This document shows positions 47,040 to 58,056 of a stretch of DNA of 64,000 bases, piece after piece. The notes beneath the pieces are model-generated. The model was not told where the DNA came from. It did not search any database and saw only the letters and a program-made list of their open reading frames with translations. Numbering within the stretch: the first letter of the stretch is position 1; the number at the start of each line of letters is the position of its first letter. This DNA is from Siphonodentalium dalli (Eukaryota; Mollusca; Scaphopoda; Gadilida; Siphonodentaliidae): positions 3,931,784 through 3,995,783 of the forward strand of contig CP136066.1 of assembly GCA_032622095.1 (NCBI GenBank). Reading direction: 5' to 3'. A program made the position numbers and the translations under genes.

Positions 47040-48056
47040 TATGGGTAAGTGTAATGAACAAGAAAACCATAGTCAGAAATTGTTAACGCCATCAAGATCA
47101 TATTATTAGGCATATATGAAATATATTGCAGCTGTAATGTATTGATTGTGAAAAAAATATGTATTTATCATATGACTCAATCATTATTTAAGTTGGAAAG
47201 TATGTCATAAATCAATTTCATATGAACTACTAGTTCATATCACCTTCCGATAATTTGATTGATTTGTTGACAAAAAGTGTGTTCTGATTGGCTGAATGGC
47301 AGCCTGGGCAGAGCCGCATCTCTAACTAAATGCAGGTCAAATTCGTGCGCGTCAATCAACGCGATACCGAAATTCTCGCAATTATAATCTTGAAATATAT
47401 AGTTTTGGACATTGTTATACGATAAATAGAATATGTAATTCGTATTTATCTAATACACATACGATATAATGTCACAAACTGAGAACAGAATAGCGCACTA
47501 TATCTTCGCGTGCATATTATTTCTGCTAGTTCACCAGGTGTAATTGGGCTTCCGGTGCAATGAAGTGACGTCACATTAACCTTTTGCTGCCGATGCCATA
47601 TTGTTATTTAGTGATTTGTGTGCGTTTTGGACATCATAATCAATTTATAGGTGACATATGATAAATAGAATATGTAATTCGTGTTTCTCTCATATGATAT
47701 TTATGAAACTCGTCACGAATTCTTAGACTCGTTTCATAAATATCATATGAGAGAAACACTCATTTCATATCCTCTATATATGTAACGGCTATGTAGTCGA
47801 TTATATGTGATATTTTTGTATGTGTGTTTACTGTGCACTTGGTGAGAACAGATAAGTGTACTGAACAAGAAAGAAAACCATAGTCAGAAATTGGTAACAC
47901 ATTCAATATCATATTATTAGGCATATATAAAATATATTGCAGCTTTAATGTATTGATTGTGAACAAAATATGTATGTTGGTAACGGCTATCTAGTTGATT
48001 ATATGTGATACAATTGTATGTATGTATACTGTGCACTTGGTGAGAACGGATGTGAA
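47040..48056. repeat. Nested direct duplications
   Basis: Segment 47043-47155 (GAACAAGAAAACCATAGTCAG, TATTATTAGGCATATAT, AATATATTGCAGCT, AATGTATTGATTGTGAA) recurs at 47863-47975. GATAAATAGAATATGTAATTCGT occurs near 47421 and 47660. TAACGGCTAT, GATTATATGTGATA and ACTGTGCACTTGGTGAGAAC occur at 47781-47850 and again at 47982-48047. Order and spacing suggest at least two rounds of local duplication. Confidence 0.7.
47681..47759. repeat. Perfect 29-bp inverted repeat with 21-nt loop
   Basis: Left arm 47681-47709 (starts GTGTTTCTCTCATATGATAT) and right arm 47731-47759 are exact reverse complements. The loop runs CTCGTCACGAATTC... to ACTC. Confidence 0.9.
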
Positions 48057-48214
48057 CACATTTACAAAATCGGACATGCCAAACCAAAATTTAATTTCAA
48101 ATATCTAAACACCATACGTCATGATATGTGTTCACATATAGCGCATATGTTTCAATTTTCATCGCCAAACATGTAACAGCCATTGCATTGATACACCAAT
48201 GTATGCATATTTTC

Positions 48215-48515
48215 TTTGTTCTTTGTTCAATTTTCCATTGAAATAGAGATATGAAATAGTATGCAGAATAACAATCAGACCAAAATCCCTCGAACATCGT
48301 TAGATGGTTCAAGTACGCAAATACGAAGTACGTGTATATTCAAATTTAGTCCATACAGGTACGCAAATACCTTTTCTAATTTCATTTGAAACAGTGGTCT
48401 GAAAAGTGCATAAATAGCATGCAGAATATTAATCAGGCCAACATTTTCGATATCCGTTACATAGTTCAAGTACGCAGACACCGAGTACGTTTCTAATCAT
48501 ATTTAGTACATCCAA
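48215..48515. repeat. Direct duplication of about 140-160 bp
   Basis: ATTGAAATAG...AGTATGCAGAATAACAATCAGACCAA... GTTCAAGTACGCAAATACGAAGTACGT at 48236-48335 matches TTTGAAACAG...AGCATGCAGAATATTAATCAGGCCAA... GTTCAAGTACGCAGACACCGAGTACGT at 48386-48491. A further partial unit (TACGCAAATACGAGCACGTTT) follows at 48516. Confidence 0.7.
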
Positions 48516-48611
48516 TTACGCAAATACGAGCACGTTTTAATCACATTTACTATATATCACCTCCTACCTCAGAGTCTAATATATTTTCCAATATTCACCC
48601 TACGAGGGCGT
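48516..48611. other. Short spacer
   Basis: Unique sequence between the duplicated segment and the 40-bp satellite. Confidence 0.4.
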
Positions 48612-49532
48612 AATGCTGATCTAAGAATTGCCTCAGGTAACGCACTCCTGTGATGCTGATCTAAGAATTGCCCCAGTTAATGCACTCCTGTGATGCTGAT
48701 CTAAGAATTGCCTCAGGTAACGCACTCCTGTGATGCTGATCTAAGAATTGTCTCAGGTAATGCACTCCTGTGATGCTGATCTAAGAATTGCCTCAGGTAA
48801 CGCACTCCTGTGATGCTGATCTAAGAATTGCCTCAGGTAACGCACTCCTGTGATGCTGATCTAAGAATTGCCTCAGGTAACGCACTCCTGTGATGCTGAT
48901 CTAAGAATTGCCTCAGTTAATGCACTCCTGTGATGCTGATCTAAGAATTGCCTCAGGTAACGCACTCCTGTGATGCTGATCTAAGAATTGCCTCAGTTAA
49001 TGCTGATCTAAGAATTGCCTCAGGTAACGCACTCCTGTGATGCTGATCTAAGAATTGCCTCAGGTAACGCACTCCTGTGATGCTGATCTAAGAATTGCCT
49101 CAGTTAATGCACTCCTGTGATGCTGATCTAAGAATTGCCTCAGGTAACGCACTCCGCTGATGCTGATCTAAGAATTGCCTCAGTTAATGCTGATCTAAGA
49201 ATTGCCTCAGTTAATGCACTCCTGTGATGCTGATCTAAGAATTGCCTCAGTTAATGCACTCCTGTGATGCTGATCTAAGAATTGCCTCAGTTAATGCACT
49301 CCTGTGATGCTGATCTAAGAATTGCCTCAGGTAACGCACTCCTGTGATGCTGATCTAAGAATTGCCTCAGGTAACGCACTCCTGTGATGCTGATCTAAGA
49401 ATTGCCTCAGTTAATGCTGATCTAAGAATTGCCTCAGTTAATGCACTCCTGTGATGCTGATCTAAGAATTGCCTCAGGTAATGCACTCCTGTAATGCTGA
49501 TCTAAGAGTTGCCTCAGGTAAATTAATGCACT
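48612..49532. repeat. 40-bp satellite with recurrent 27-bp short units
   Basis: About 23 units of TGATGCTGATCTAAGAATTG followed by CCTCAGGTAACGCACTCCTG. Two main variants alternate in the second half: GGTAACGC and GTTAATGC. Three units (near 48997, 49183 and 49415) are shortened to about 27 bp. In each the break is TTAATGC joined to TGATC, as if ATGC in GTTAATGC had recombined with ATGC in GTGATGC. Confidence 0.93.
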
Positions 49533-49600
49533 CCTGATAACAACTTTGAAAATAAGGCCTCTCGCGAGGGTTAGTTAAATACAAGTATGTTTCAATGAGG
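49533..49600. other. Transition into the 57-bp satellite
   Basis: Contains half-units of the next array (AATGAGGGTTAATTAAAAT) lacking the CACATTCAGAGA part. Confidence 0.5.
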
Positions 49601-52440
49601 GTTAATTAAAATAAGGTCCAATGAGGGTTAATTAAAATATGGTCACATTCAGAGAAGGTTCATTAAAATAAGGTCCAATGAGGGTTAATTAAAATATGGT
49701 CACATTCAGAGAAGGTTCATTAAAATAAGGTCCGATGAGGGTTAATTAAAATATGGTCACATTCAGAGAAGGTTCATTAAAATAAGGTCCAATGAGGGTT
49801 AATTAAAATATGGTCACATTCAGAGAAGGTTCATTAAAATAAGGTCCGATGAGGGTAAATTAAAATATGGTCACATTCAGAGAAGGTTCATTAAAATAAG
49901 GTCCGATGAGGGTTAATTAAAATATGGTCACATTCAGAGAAGGTTCATTAAAATAAGGTCCAATGAGGGTTAATTAAAATATGGTCACATTCAGAGAAGG
50001 TACATTATAATAAGGTCCGATGAGGGTAAATTAAAATATGGTCACATTCAGAGAAGGTTCATTAAAATAAGGTCCGATGTGGGTTAATTAAAATATGGTC
50101 ACATGCAGAGAAGGTTCATTAAAATAAGGTCCGATGAGGGTAAATTAACATATGGTCACATTCAGAGCAGGTTCATTAAAATAAGGTCCGATGAGGGTTA
50201 ATTAAAATATGGTCACATTCAGAGCAGGTTCATTAAAATAAGGTCCGATGAGGGTAAATTAAAATATGGTCACATTCAGAGAAGGTTCATTAAAATAAGG
50301 TCCGATGAGGGTTAATTAAAATATGGTCACATTCAGAGAAGGTTCATTAAAATAAGGTCCGATGAGGGTTAATTAAAATATGGTCACATTCAGAGAAGGT
50401 TCATTAAAATAAGGTCCGATGAGGGTTAATTAAAATATGGTCACATTCAGAGAAGGTTCATTAAAATAAGGTCCGATGAGGGTTAATTAAAATATGGTCA
50501 CATTCAGAGAAGGTTCATTAAAATAAGGTCCGATGAGGGTTAATTAAAATATGGTCACATTCAGAGAAGGTTCATTAAAATAAGGTCCAATGAGGGTTAA
50601 TTAAAATATGGTCACATTCAGAGAAGGTTCATTAAAATAAGGTCCGATGAGGGTAAATTAAAATATGGTCACATTCAGAGCAGGTTCATTAAAATAAGGT
50701 CCGATGAGGGTTAATTAAAATATGGTCACATTCAGAGAATGTTCATTAAAATAAGGTCCGATGAGGGTTAATTAAAATATGGTCACATTCAGAGAAGGTT
50801 CATTAAAATAAGGTCCAATGAGGGTTAATTAAAATATGGTCACATTCAGAGAAGGTTCATTAAAATAAGGTCCGATGAGGGTTAATTAAAATATGGTCAC
50901 ATTCAGAGAAGGTTCATTAAAATAAGGTCCAATGAGGGTTAATTAAAATATGGTCACATTCAGAGAAGGTTCATTAAAATAAGGTCCGATGAGGGTAAAT
51001 TAAAATATGGTCACATTCAGAGAAGGTTCATTAAAATAAGGTCCGATGAGGGTTAATTAAAATATGGTCACATTCAGAGAAGGTTCATTAAAATAAGGTC
51101 CAATGAGGGTTAATTAAAATTTGGTCACATTCAGAGAAGGTTCATTATAATAAGGTCCGATGAGGGTAAATTAAAATATGGTCACATTCAGAGAAGGTTC
51201 ATTAAAATAAGGTCCGATGAGGGTTAATTAAAATATGGTCACATGCAGAGAAGGTTCATTAAAATAAGGTCCGATGAGGGTAAATTAACATATGGTCACA
51301 TTCAGAGCAGGTTCATTAAAATAAGGTCCGATGAGGGTTAATTAAAATATGGTCACATTCAGAGCAGGTTCATTAAAATAAGGTCCGATGAGGGTAAATT
51401 AAAATATGGTCACATTCAGAGAAGGTTCATTAAAATAAGGTCCGATGAGGGTTAATTAAAATATGGTCACATTCAGAGCAGGTTCATTAAAATAAGGTCC
51501 GATGAGGGTAAATTAAAATATGGTCACATTCAGAGAAGGTTCATTAAAATAAGGTCCGATGATGGTTAATTAAAATATGGTCACATTCAGAGAAGGTTCA
51601 TTAAAATAAGGTAGGATGAGGGTTAATTAAAATATGGTCACATTCAGAGAAGGTTCATTAAAATAAGGTCCGATGAGGGTTAATTAAAATATGGTCACAT
51701 TCAGAGAAGGTTCATTAAAATAAGGTCCGATGAGGGTTAATTAAAATATGGTCACATTCAGAGAAGGTTCATTAAAATAAGGTCCGATGAGGGTTAATTA
51801 AAATATGGTCACATTCATAGAAGGTTCATTAAAATAAGGTCCGATGAGGGTTAATTAAAATATGGTCACATTCAGAGAAGGTTCATTAAAATAAGGTCCG
51901 ATAAGGGTTAATTAAAATATGGTCACATTCAGAGAAGGTTCATTAAAATAAGGTCCGATGAGGGTTAATTAAAATATGGTCACATTCAGAGAAGGTTCAT
52001 TAAAATAAGGTCCAATGAGGGTTAATTAAAATATGGTCACATTCAGAGAAGGTTCATTAAAATAAGGTCCGATGAGGGTAAATTAAAATATGGTCACATT
52101 CAGAGCAGGTTCATTAAAATAAGGTCCGATGACGGTTAATTAAAATATGGTCACATTCAGAGAAGGTTCATTAAAATAAGGTCCGATGAGGGTGAATTAA
52201 AATATGGTCACATTCAGAGAAGGTTCATTAAAATAAGGTCCAATGAGGGTTAATTAAAATATGGTCACATTCAGAGAAGGTTCATTAAAATAAGGTCCGA
52301 TGAGGGTAAATTAAAATATGGTCACATTCAGAGAAGGTTCATTAAAATAAGGTCCGATGAGGGTAAATTAACATATGGTCACATTCAGAGAAGGTTCATT
52401 AAAATAAGGTCCGATGAGGGTAAATTAACATATGGTCACA
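49601..52440. repeat. 57-bp satellite, about 50 copies, with higher-order structure
   Basis: Each unit contains AAGGTTCATTAAAATAAGGT, CC(G/A)ATGAGGGTTAATTAAAA and TATGGTCACATTCAGAG. The exact period is 57 bp. Marked variants (CATGCAGAG, GAGCAGG, TTAACATATGG, TTCATTATAATAAGG) repeat 1,140 bp apart, which is 20 units: 49681-50340 matches 50821-51480 nearly perfectly. A second pair of blocks, about 50410-50700 and 51835-52125, is offset 1,425 bp (25 units). Confidence 0.95.
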
Positions 52441-52984
52441 TGAGGGTTAAATACAATATGGCCTCATGAGGGTTCACTGACACATGGTCCAATGAGTGTT
52501 AATAAAAATAAAAAAATATGGTCCCATGATGGTTAATTAAAATTGGACCTTGTTATTTATAATATGGTCCCATAACTGGTCAGGGTTTATTAAAATATGG
52601 TCCCATGGGGGGCTAATCAAAATATTGTCCCATGATGGTTAATTCAAATTGTACCTTGTTAGTTATAACATGGTCCCATAATTGATCAGGGTTTATTAAA
52701 ATATGGACCCTTGGGGGGTAATTGGATTATGGTCCCATGAAGGTCAATTTAAATATGGTAACATGAGAGTTAACTGAAGTTAAAATATGGTCCCAGTATG
52801 TAGGTTAATTAAAATTATAATATGGTGTCATTAGTGTTGATTACACTACGATTCCATGGCGGTTAAATAAATATAGTCGCAATAGGGTAAATGTAAACAA
52901 TTGCCCAATTAGGACTAATTTAAATATGCCCCATCCCCATGAGGATCAATTAAAAGATGGTCCCAGGAGGGGGGTAATTTCCCG
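52441..52984. repeat. Degenerate satellite edge
   Basis: Diverged pieces of the same theme (GGTTAATTAAAATATGGTCCCATGA) with irregular spacing of 25-60 bp. TATGGTCCCATAA(C/T)TG(G/A)TCAGGGTTTATTAAAATATGG occurs twice, about 115 bp apart. This looks like the aged border of the array. Confidence 0.75.
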
Positions 52985-53404
52985 AATGGTTTTACATACA
53001 AGTTACGACCACTTACCTCAGGGTTACATCTCCATAAAAACAGTCCACATGACCGTTAATCCTTATATTTATATACATTTAGCGAAAAAGTCACTTTTGT
53101 AAATGTATTTAAATCGAAAAGTGTATCGTGACAAAACCAGCCCAAAATATCCCATAGCACCCTTGGCAAAAGTTAACAGGAACAATTGAAACCCGATGAT
53201 TTATGAAGTAAATCTTGCGCGAATCCAAATGCGCCCAAAACATTACGCGTTCGTCTTTCCAAACCCAAATGACGTATCGATGTTGTTATAAGCTTGCATT
53301 TATGAGCTGTTGCGCATTCACCGATAAATAATTGCAACTAGCCACGTGGGCGCCGACCAATCGGAATGCTGGATTTAGTGATGATCACACTTAGTATGTA
53401 AATA
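52985..53404 (-). mobile_element. Palindrome-ended dispersed element, copy B (inverted)
   Basis: The reverse complement of 19129-19560 over about 420 bp. Shared blocks include AAACCCGATGATTTAT, CAAAACATTACGCGTT, GGGCGCCGACCAATCGGAAT (with small variants) and CTGGATTTAGTGAT. Unlike copy A it has only one arm of the terminal palindrome: it stops at CCCGAATGGTTTTACA, essentially the palindrome centre. Confidence 0.75.
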
Positions 53405-54668
53405 TATGCCAATGAATTATCTTATATACTGTAAAATCCTTTAATTCGTGGGGATCTGTTATTCGTTGAATTCGTGGTTTTGCTCAACAACGAAATCAAC
53501 AACCAGCGAAATAATTGATTTTTGAATTTAATGAGCAATAAACCCATACAATATACGAGATGGAAATGCAGATCCGATATTACGTCCGTTTTTGACATAG
53601 CGTACAATGTATGCAGAAAAATACACAAGACGAGATGAAACGTAATCTTTTTCAATACAATATTATTTATTCACCGAATACAAATTTTAAATGCTACATC
53701 ATCTGATCGCGGATATGATAGTGTGTATAACAATGCTCAATGCATTGGTTTCTTTAAAAGACTATTGGTTTACTAGTAACCACGTGAAGGTTACATGAGA
53801 TAATAAATACCCACTTAGCCAAAGTTTGAAATGAAGCTGGTATCAATTATGGTAACGATTGCGTGATGTGCTTTCAGCGCAGTAATACCTTAGGGTCTAA
53901 CTTCTCAATTGAACACAAATATGCCATTCAGCTGCTATTGTTTGACCCGTTGATGTGCATACAAGTGATATCTTATCCACGAATTAATTTACCGACGAAT
54001 AAGAATTTTGATGACAAACCACAAAAACTGATGCTAACGAAATCAAAGCCGATCGCAGTATGTGAGTCTCCCGCAGGGCACATCGTATATATAAGAGAAT
54101 ACATTTGCCTAAATATATTTATCTTGACCTTGTAAGCCGGTGCTTTCAATGGGAGACCCACGTATATATAGGACTGTGCACTGCCACACGATGTTTAGTT
54201 ATGCACCAGCGCATGAGTATATGACTATATGACTAGTATGAATATACTATGTTAGTCAACATCATAATTTATCAAACAGCTAAGTATAAACCAGTCACAG
54301 TGACACTGTTATAGTGTCCTAGATGAGAAAATGTTCGGACCAATTGTCATAAAATGATTACTGGCTAGAGTAACATTTTATACTTTGAATATACTAGATT
54401 TAAAACAAAATGATATCCAAGTCTGTGGAAATGTATACAGCAGTGTAGTCCGGGCTTGGCGGTTTACTCTTAGTAGTGTCATCTCGCCAATCGAAGATAA
54501 CCGACCATGGCCCTCCAGCCTACCAAACAATAATTTTGCCGGACCAACAAGCATAGTAATATAATATGTAGATGGTCAAGTATCAACTTTAAAATGAGGA
54601 AAGTTAAACACGTGTTTTAGTTGTTGTCTGCCTAACACAAAGGCGGTAGATAACAACGAGCGCTCTTG
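53405..54668. other. Non-coding stretch with MITE relics
   Basis: Short pieces of the hairpin MITE (TGCCAATGAATTATCTTATATA at about 53407 and TATATATAAGAGAATACATTTGCC at about 54087) lie about 680 bp apart in opposite orientation. No gene seen. Confidence 0.4.
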
Positions 54669-56975
54669 TTAATGAGCTATACTGGTCGCGTTCGATGGAT
54701 TGCATGAGTTATAATGGTCGCGTTCGATGTGCTGCATGAGTTATAATGGTCGCGTTCGATGGGTTGCATGAATTATAATGGTCGCGTTCAATGGGTTGCA
54801 TGAGTTATAATGTTCGCGTTCGACGTGTTGCGTGAGTTATTATGGTCGCGATCGACGTGTTGCATGAGTTATTATGGTCGCGATCGACGTGTTGCGTGAG
54901 TTATTATGGTCGCGTTCTACGTGTTGCATGAGTTATAATTGTCGCGTTCGACGTGCTGCATGAGTTATAGTGGTCGCGTTCGACGTGTTGCGTGAGTTAT
55001 AATGGTCGCGTTCGACGTGTTGCGTGAGTTATAGTGGTCGCGTTCGACGTGTTGCATGAGTTCTAATGGTCGAGTTCAACGTGTTGCGTGAGATATAATG
55101 GTCGCGTTCGACGTGTTGCGTGAGTTATAATGGTCGCGTTCGACGTGTTGCATGAATTATAATGGTCGCGTTCGACGTGTTGCGTGAGTTATAATGGTCG
55201 CGTTCGACGTGTTGCATGAGTTATAGTGGTCGCATTCGACGTGTTGCATGAGTTATAATGGTCGCGTTCGACGTGTTGCGTGAGTGATAATGATCGCACT
55301 CGACGTGTTGCATGATTTATAATGGTCGCGTTCGACGTGTTGCCTGAGTTATAATGGTCGCATTCGACGTGTTGCATGAGTTATTATGGTCGCGATCGAC
55401 GTGTTGCATGAGTTCTAATGGTTGAGTTCAACGTGTTGCGTGAGTTATAATGGTCGCGTTCGACGTGTTGCGTTAGTTATTATGGTCGCGTTCGACGTGT
55501 TGCATGCGTTATTATGGTCGCGTTCGAATTGTTGCATGCATTATAATGGTCGCGTTCGATGGGTTGCATGAGTTATTATGGTCGCGATCGACGTGTTGCA
55601 TGAGTTATAATGGTCGCGTTCGACGTGTTGCGTGAGTTATAGTGGTCGCGTTCGACGTGTTGCATGCGTTATTATGGTCGCGATCGACGTGTTGCATGAG
55701 TTATAATGGTCGCGTTCGACGTGTTGCGTGAGTTATAGTGGTCGCGTTCGACGGGTTGCATGCGTTATTATGGTCGCGTTCGACGTGTTGCATGAATTAT
55801 AATGGTCCCGTTCGATGGGTTGCATGAGTTATAATGGTCGCGTTCAATGGGTTGCATGGGTTATAATGGTCGCGTTCGATGTGCGGCATGAGTTATAATG
55901 GTCGCGTTGGACGTGCTGCATGAGTTATTATGGTCGCGTTCGAATTGTTGCATGGGTTATAATGGTCCCGTTCGATGGGTTGCATGAGTTATAATGGTCG
56001 CGTTCGATGGGTTGCATGAGGTATAATGGTCTCGTTCGACTTGTTGCATACGTTATAATGGTCCCGTTCGATGGGTTGCATGAGTTATAATGGTCTCGTT
56101 CGACTTGTTGCATACGTTATAATGGTCTCGTTCGACTTGTTGCATACGTTATAATGGTCGCGTTCGATGGGTTGCATGAGTTATAATGGTCCCGTTCGAT
56201 GAGTTGCATGAGTTATAATGGTCTCGTTCGACTTGTTGCATGAGTTATAATGGTCCCGTTCGATGGGTTGCATGAGTTATACTGGTCGCGTTCGACGTGC
56301 TACATGTTATAATGGTCGCGTTCGACGTGTTGCGTGAGTTATTATGGTCGCGTTCAACGTGTTGCATGAGTTATAATGGTCGCGTTCGATGTGTTGCATG
56401 AGTTATAGTGGTCGCGTTTGACGTGTTGCATGAGTTCTAATGGTCGCGATCGACGTCTTGCATGAGTTCTAATGGTCGAGTTCAACGTGTTGCGTGAGTT
56501 CTAATGGTCGAGTTCAACGTGTTGCGTGAGTTATAATGGTCGCGTTCGACGTGTTGCGTGAGTTATAGTTGTCGCGTTCGACGTGTTGCATGAGTTTTAG
56601 TGGTCGCGTTCGACGTGTTGCATGAGTTATAGTGGTCGCGTTCGACATGTTGCGTGAGTTACATGGTCGCGTTCGACGTGTTGCATGAGTTATAATTGTC
56701 GCGTTCGACGTGTTGCATGAGTTATAGTGGTCGCGTTCGACGTGTTGCATGAGTTTTAGTGGTCGCGTTCGACGTGTTGCATGAGTTATAATGGTCGCGT
56801 TCGACGTGCTGTGTGAGTTATAATGGTCGCGTGCGACGTGTTGCATGAGTTATAATGGTCGCGTTGGACGTGTTGCATGAGTTATAATGGTCGCGTTCGA
56901 CGTGTTGCATGAGTTATATTGGTCGCGTTCGACGTGTTGCATGAGTTATAACGATCGCGTTCGACGTGTTGTTTG
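54669..56975. repeat. 32-bp CpG-rich satellite, about 72 copies
   Basis: Each unit is GTTCGACGTGTTGCATGAGT plus TATAATGGTCGC. The spacing is exactly 32 bp over long runs. Variants GACGTG, GATGGG and GACTTG cluster: the GATGGG type is at both ends of the left part and at 55960-56280, and the GACTTG type is at 56038-56240. The unit carries three to four CpGs and several TCGCG or GATCGC motifs. Minus-strand open frames carry 32-residue periodic peptides and are not genes. Confidence 0.95.
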
Positions 56976-57599
56976 TGGATGACCTCGTGGATGTTTGAAA
57001 TTCATGTGCGATTCGAATGAATATTGTTCCGAGAATAAAGATAGTTTAGGACATTCAGTGTAAATTAGTGACAATTCTGACTGTGGGACATTAAGCACTT
57101 TATACACTATATATTCATTGGCGAATAGTTGCATAGGGCATTTTGTCTCAAAATAAGAAAACCCTTTCTAGCAGTGAGTGGAAAATGGTAAATTACAATT
57201 GATAACATAATTTTAACATATAAAGTGTGTGATATGTAACCGTTTAAATGATGCCAAATTACATGCACCATATATCGAAAATTGTATCGAAACAATATCA
57301 GTTAAACTATTCGATTAAAAATGTGCATTATACTTACTGTAAACGATGGTGCTTCCATAAGCATATTTTTGGTACGATTAAGAACCGAAATTACAATCGG
57401 ATACGACTTTTAGTAAAGCAAATCCTATTTCAGTTTTGGACTATGATAACAAAATTATCAATTTAATTTTTAATCAATGTAACAGTTCCTGCTCTCCTAA
57501 CACTTGCCATTTGTCCTGCTATTCTGGAAACGACAAACACACGCAACGTCCTCCTAGAATGAGATCCTAACTATACACGCCAGTCACCATACGATGTCA
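56976..57599. other. Non-coding stretch
   Basis: Positions 57060-57140 share blocks (GACAATTCTGAC, GTG(G)GAC, ACTTTATA, TATTCATTG, GTAATTGCA or similar) with 62725-62800, a diverged dispersed repeat. No gene seen. Confidence 0.4.
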
Positions 57600-57710
57600 C
57601 TATGGTAGAAGAGAATAAAATAGTATCACATAAACTGTTTCCAAGAAGAAGATTATGAGAACAGCCAAGATGAAATGATTCACCACATTAGTGAACGCCA
57701 TCTTTGAAAT
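57600..57710 (-). pseudogene. Dead 3' fragment of receptor family (M4 and stop)
   Basis: The reverse strand translates without a break for about 35 codons as MAFTNVVNHFILAVLI, then IFFLETVYVILFYSLLP and a TAG at 57600-57602. This aligns with the M4 end of the intact copies (FSDMMNRVFLV..., IFLLETVILFYSLLS), with two extra residues after LETV. Nothing upstream of M4 is recognisable, so it is a fragment. It lies about 350 bp beyond the stop of receptor gene 3, in the same orientation. TGTCATCTAATAAAGCC next to it matches the 40-bp array unit found beside the other dead fragment. Confidence 0.8.
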
Positions 57711-58056
57711 ATTATGTCATCTAATAAAGCCAGGGAACAATATCCATAACTATCCCTGTAAACATGTCACAGACATACAACATCTTCACATAAAGAGGCA
57801 TTAACAACGGATATGCATTCAACCGAGAGTTGCATTCCTTCCGTAAAGTAAGGTTAATGCAGTTACTTATTCCTTCATATATAATGATGGTTTCGTCACG
57901 GGGGCGAAATTTACCCAGCGTGTTTCAACACGACACAATGTTTTTTGTTTGCACACAATATCTTTAACCCGAGTGGCCACACCTGACAAAGGGATCGCTT
58001 GCAACCATTCTTGTACTTTACTGGAATAAGTAACACAATTCATGTTTCTTCTGACA
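57711..58056. other. 3' flank of receptor gene 3
   Basis: No gene. Contains the single satellite-like unit at 57716-57750. Confidence 0.4.

Noticed and set aside
54669-56975. Possible CRISPR-like array (regular 32-bp repeats)
   Set aside because: There are no unique spacers between repeats; it is a head-to-tail satellite in eukaryotic DNA.
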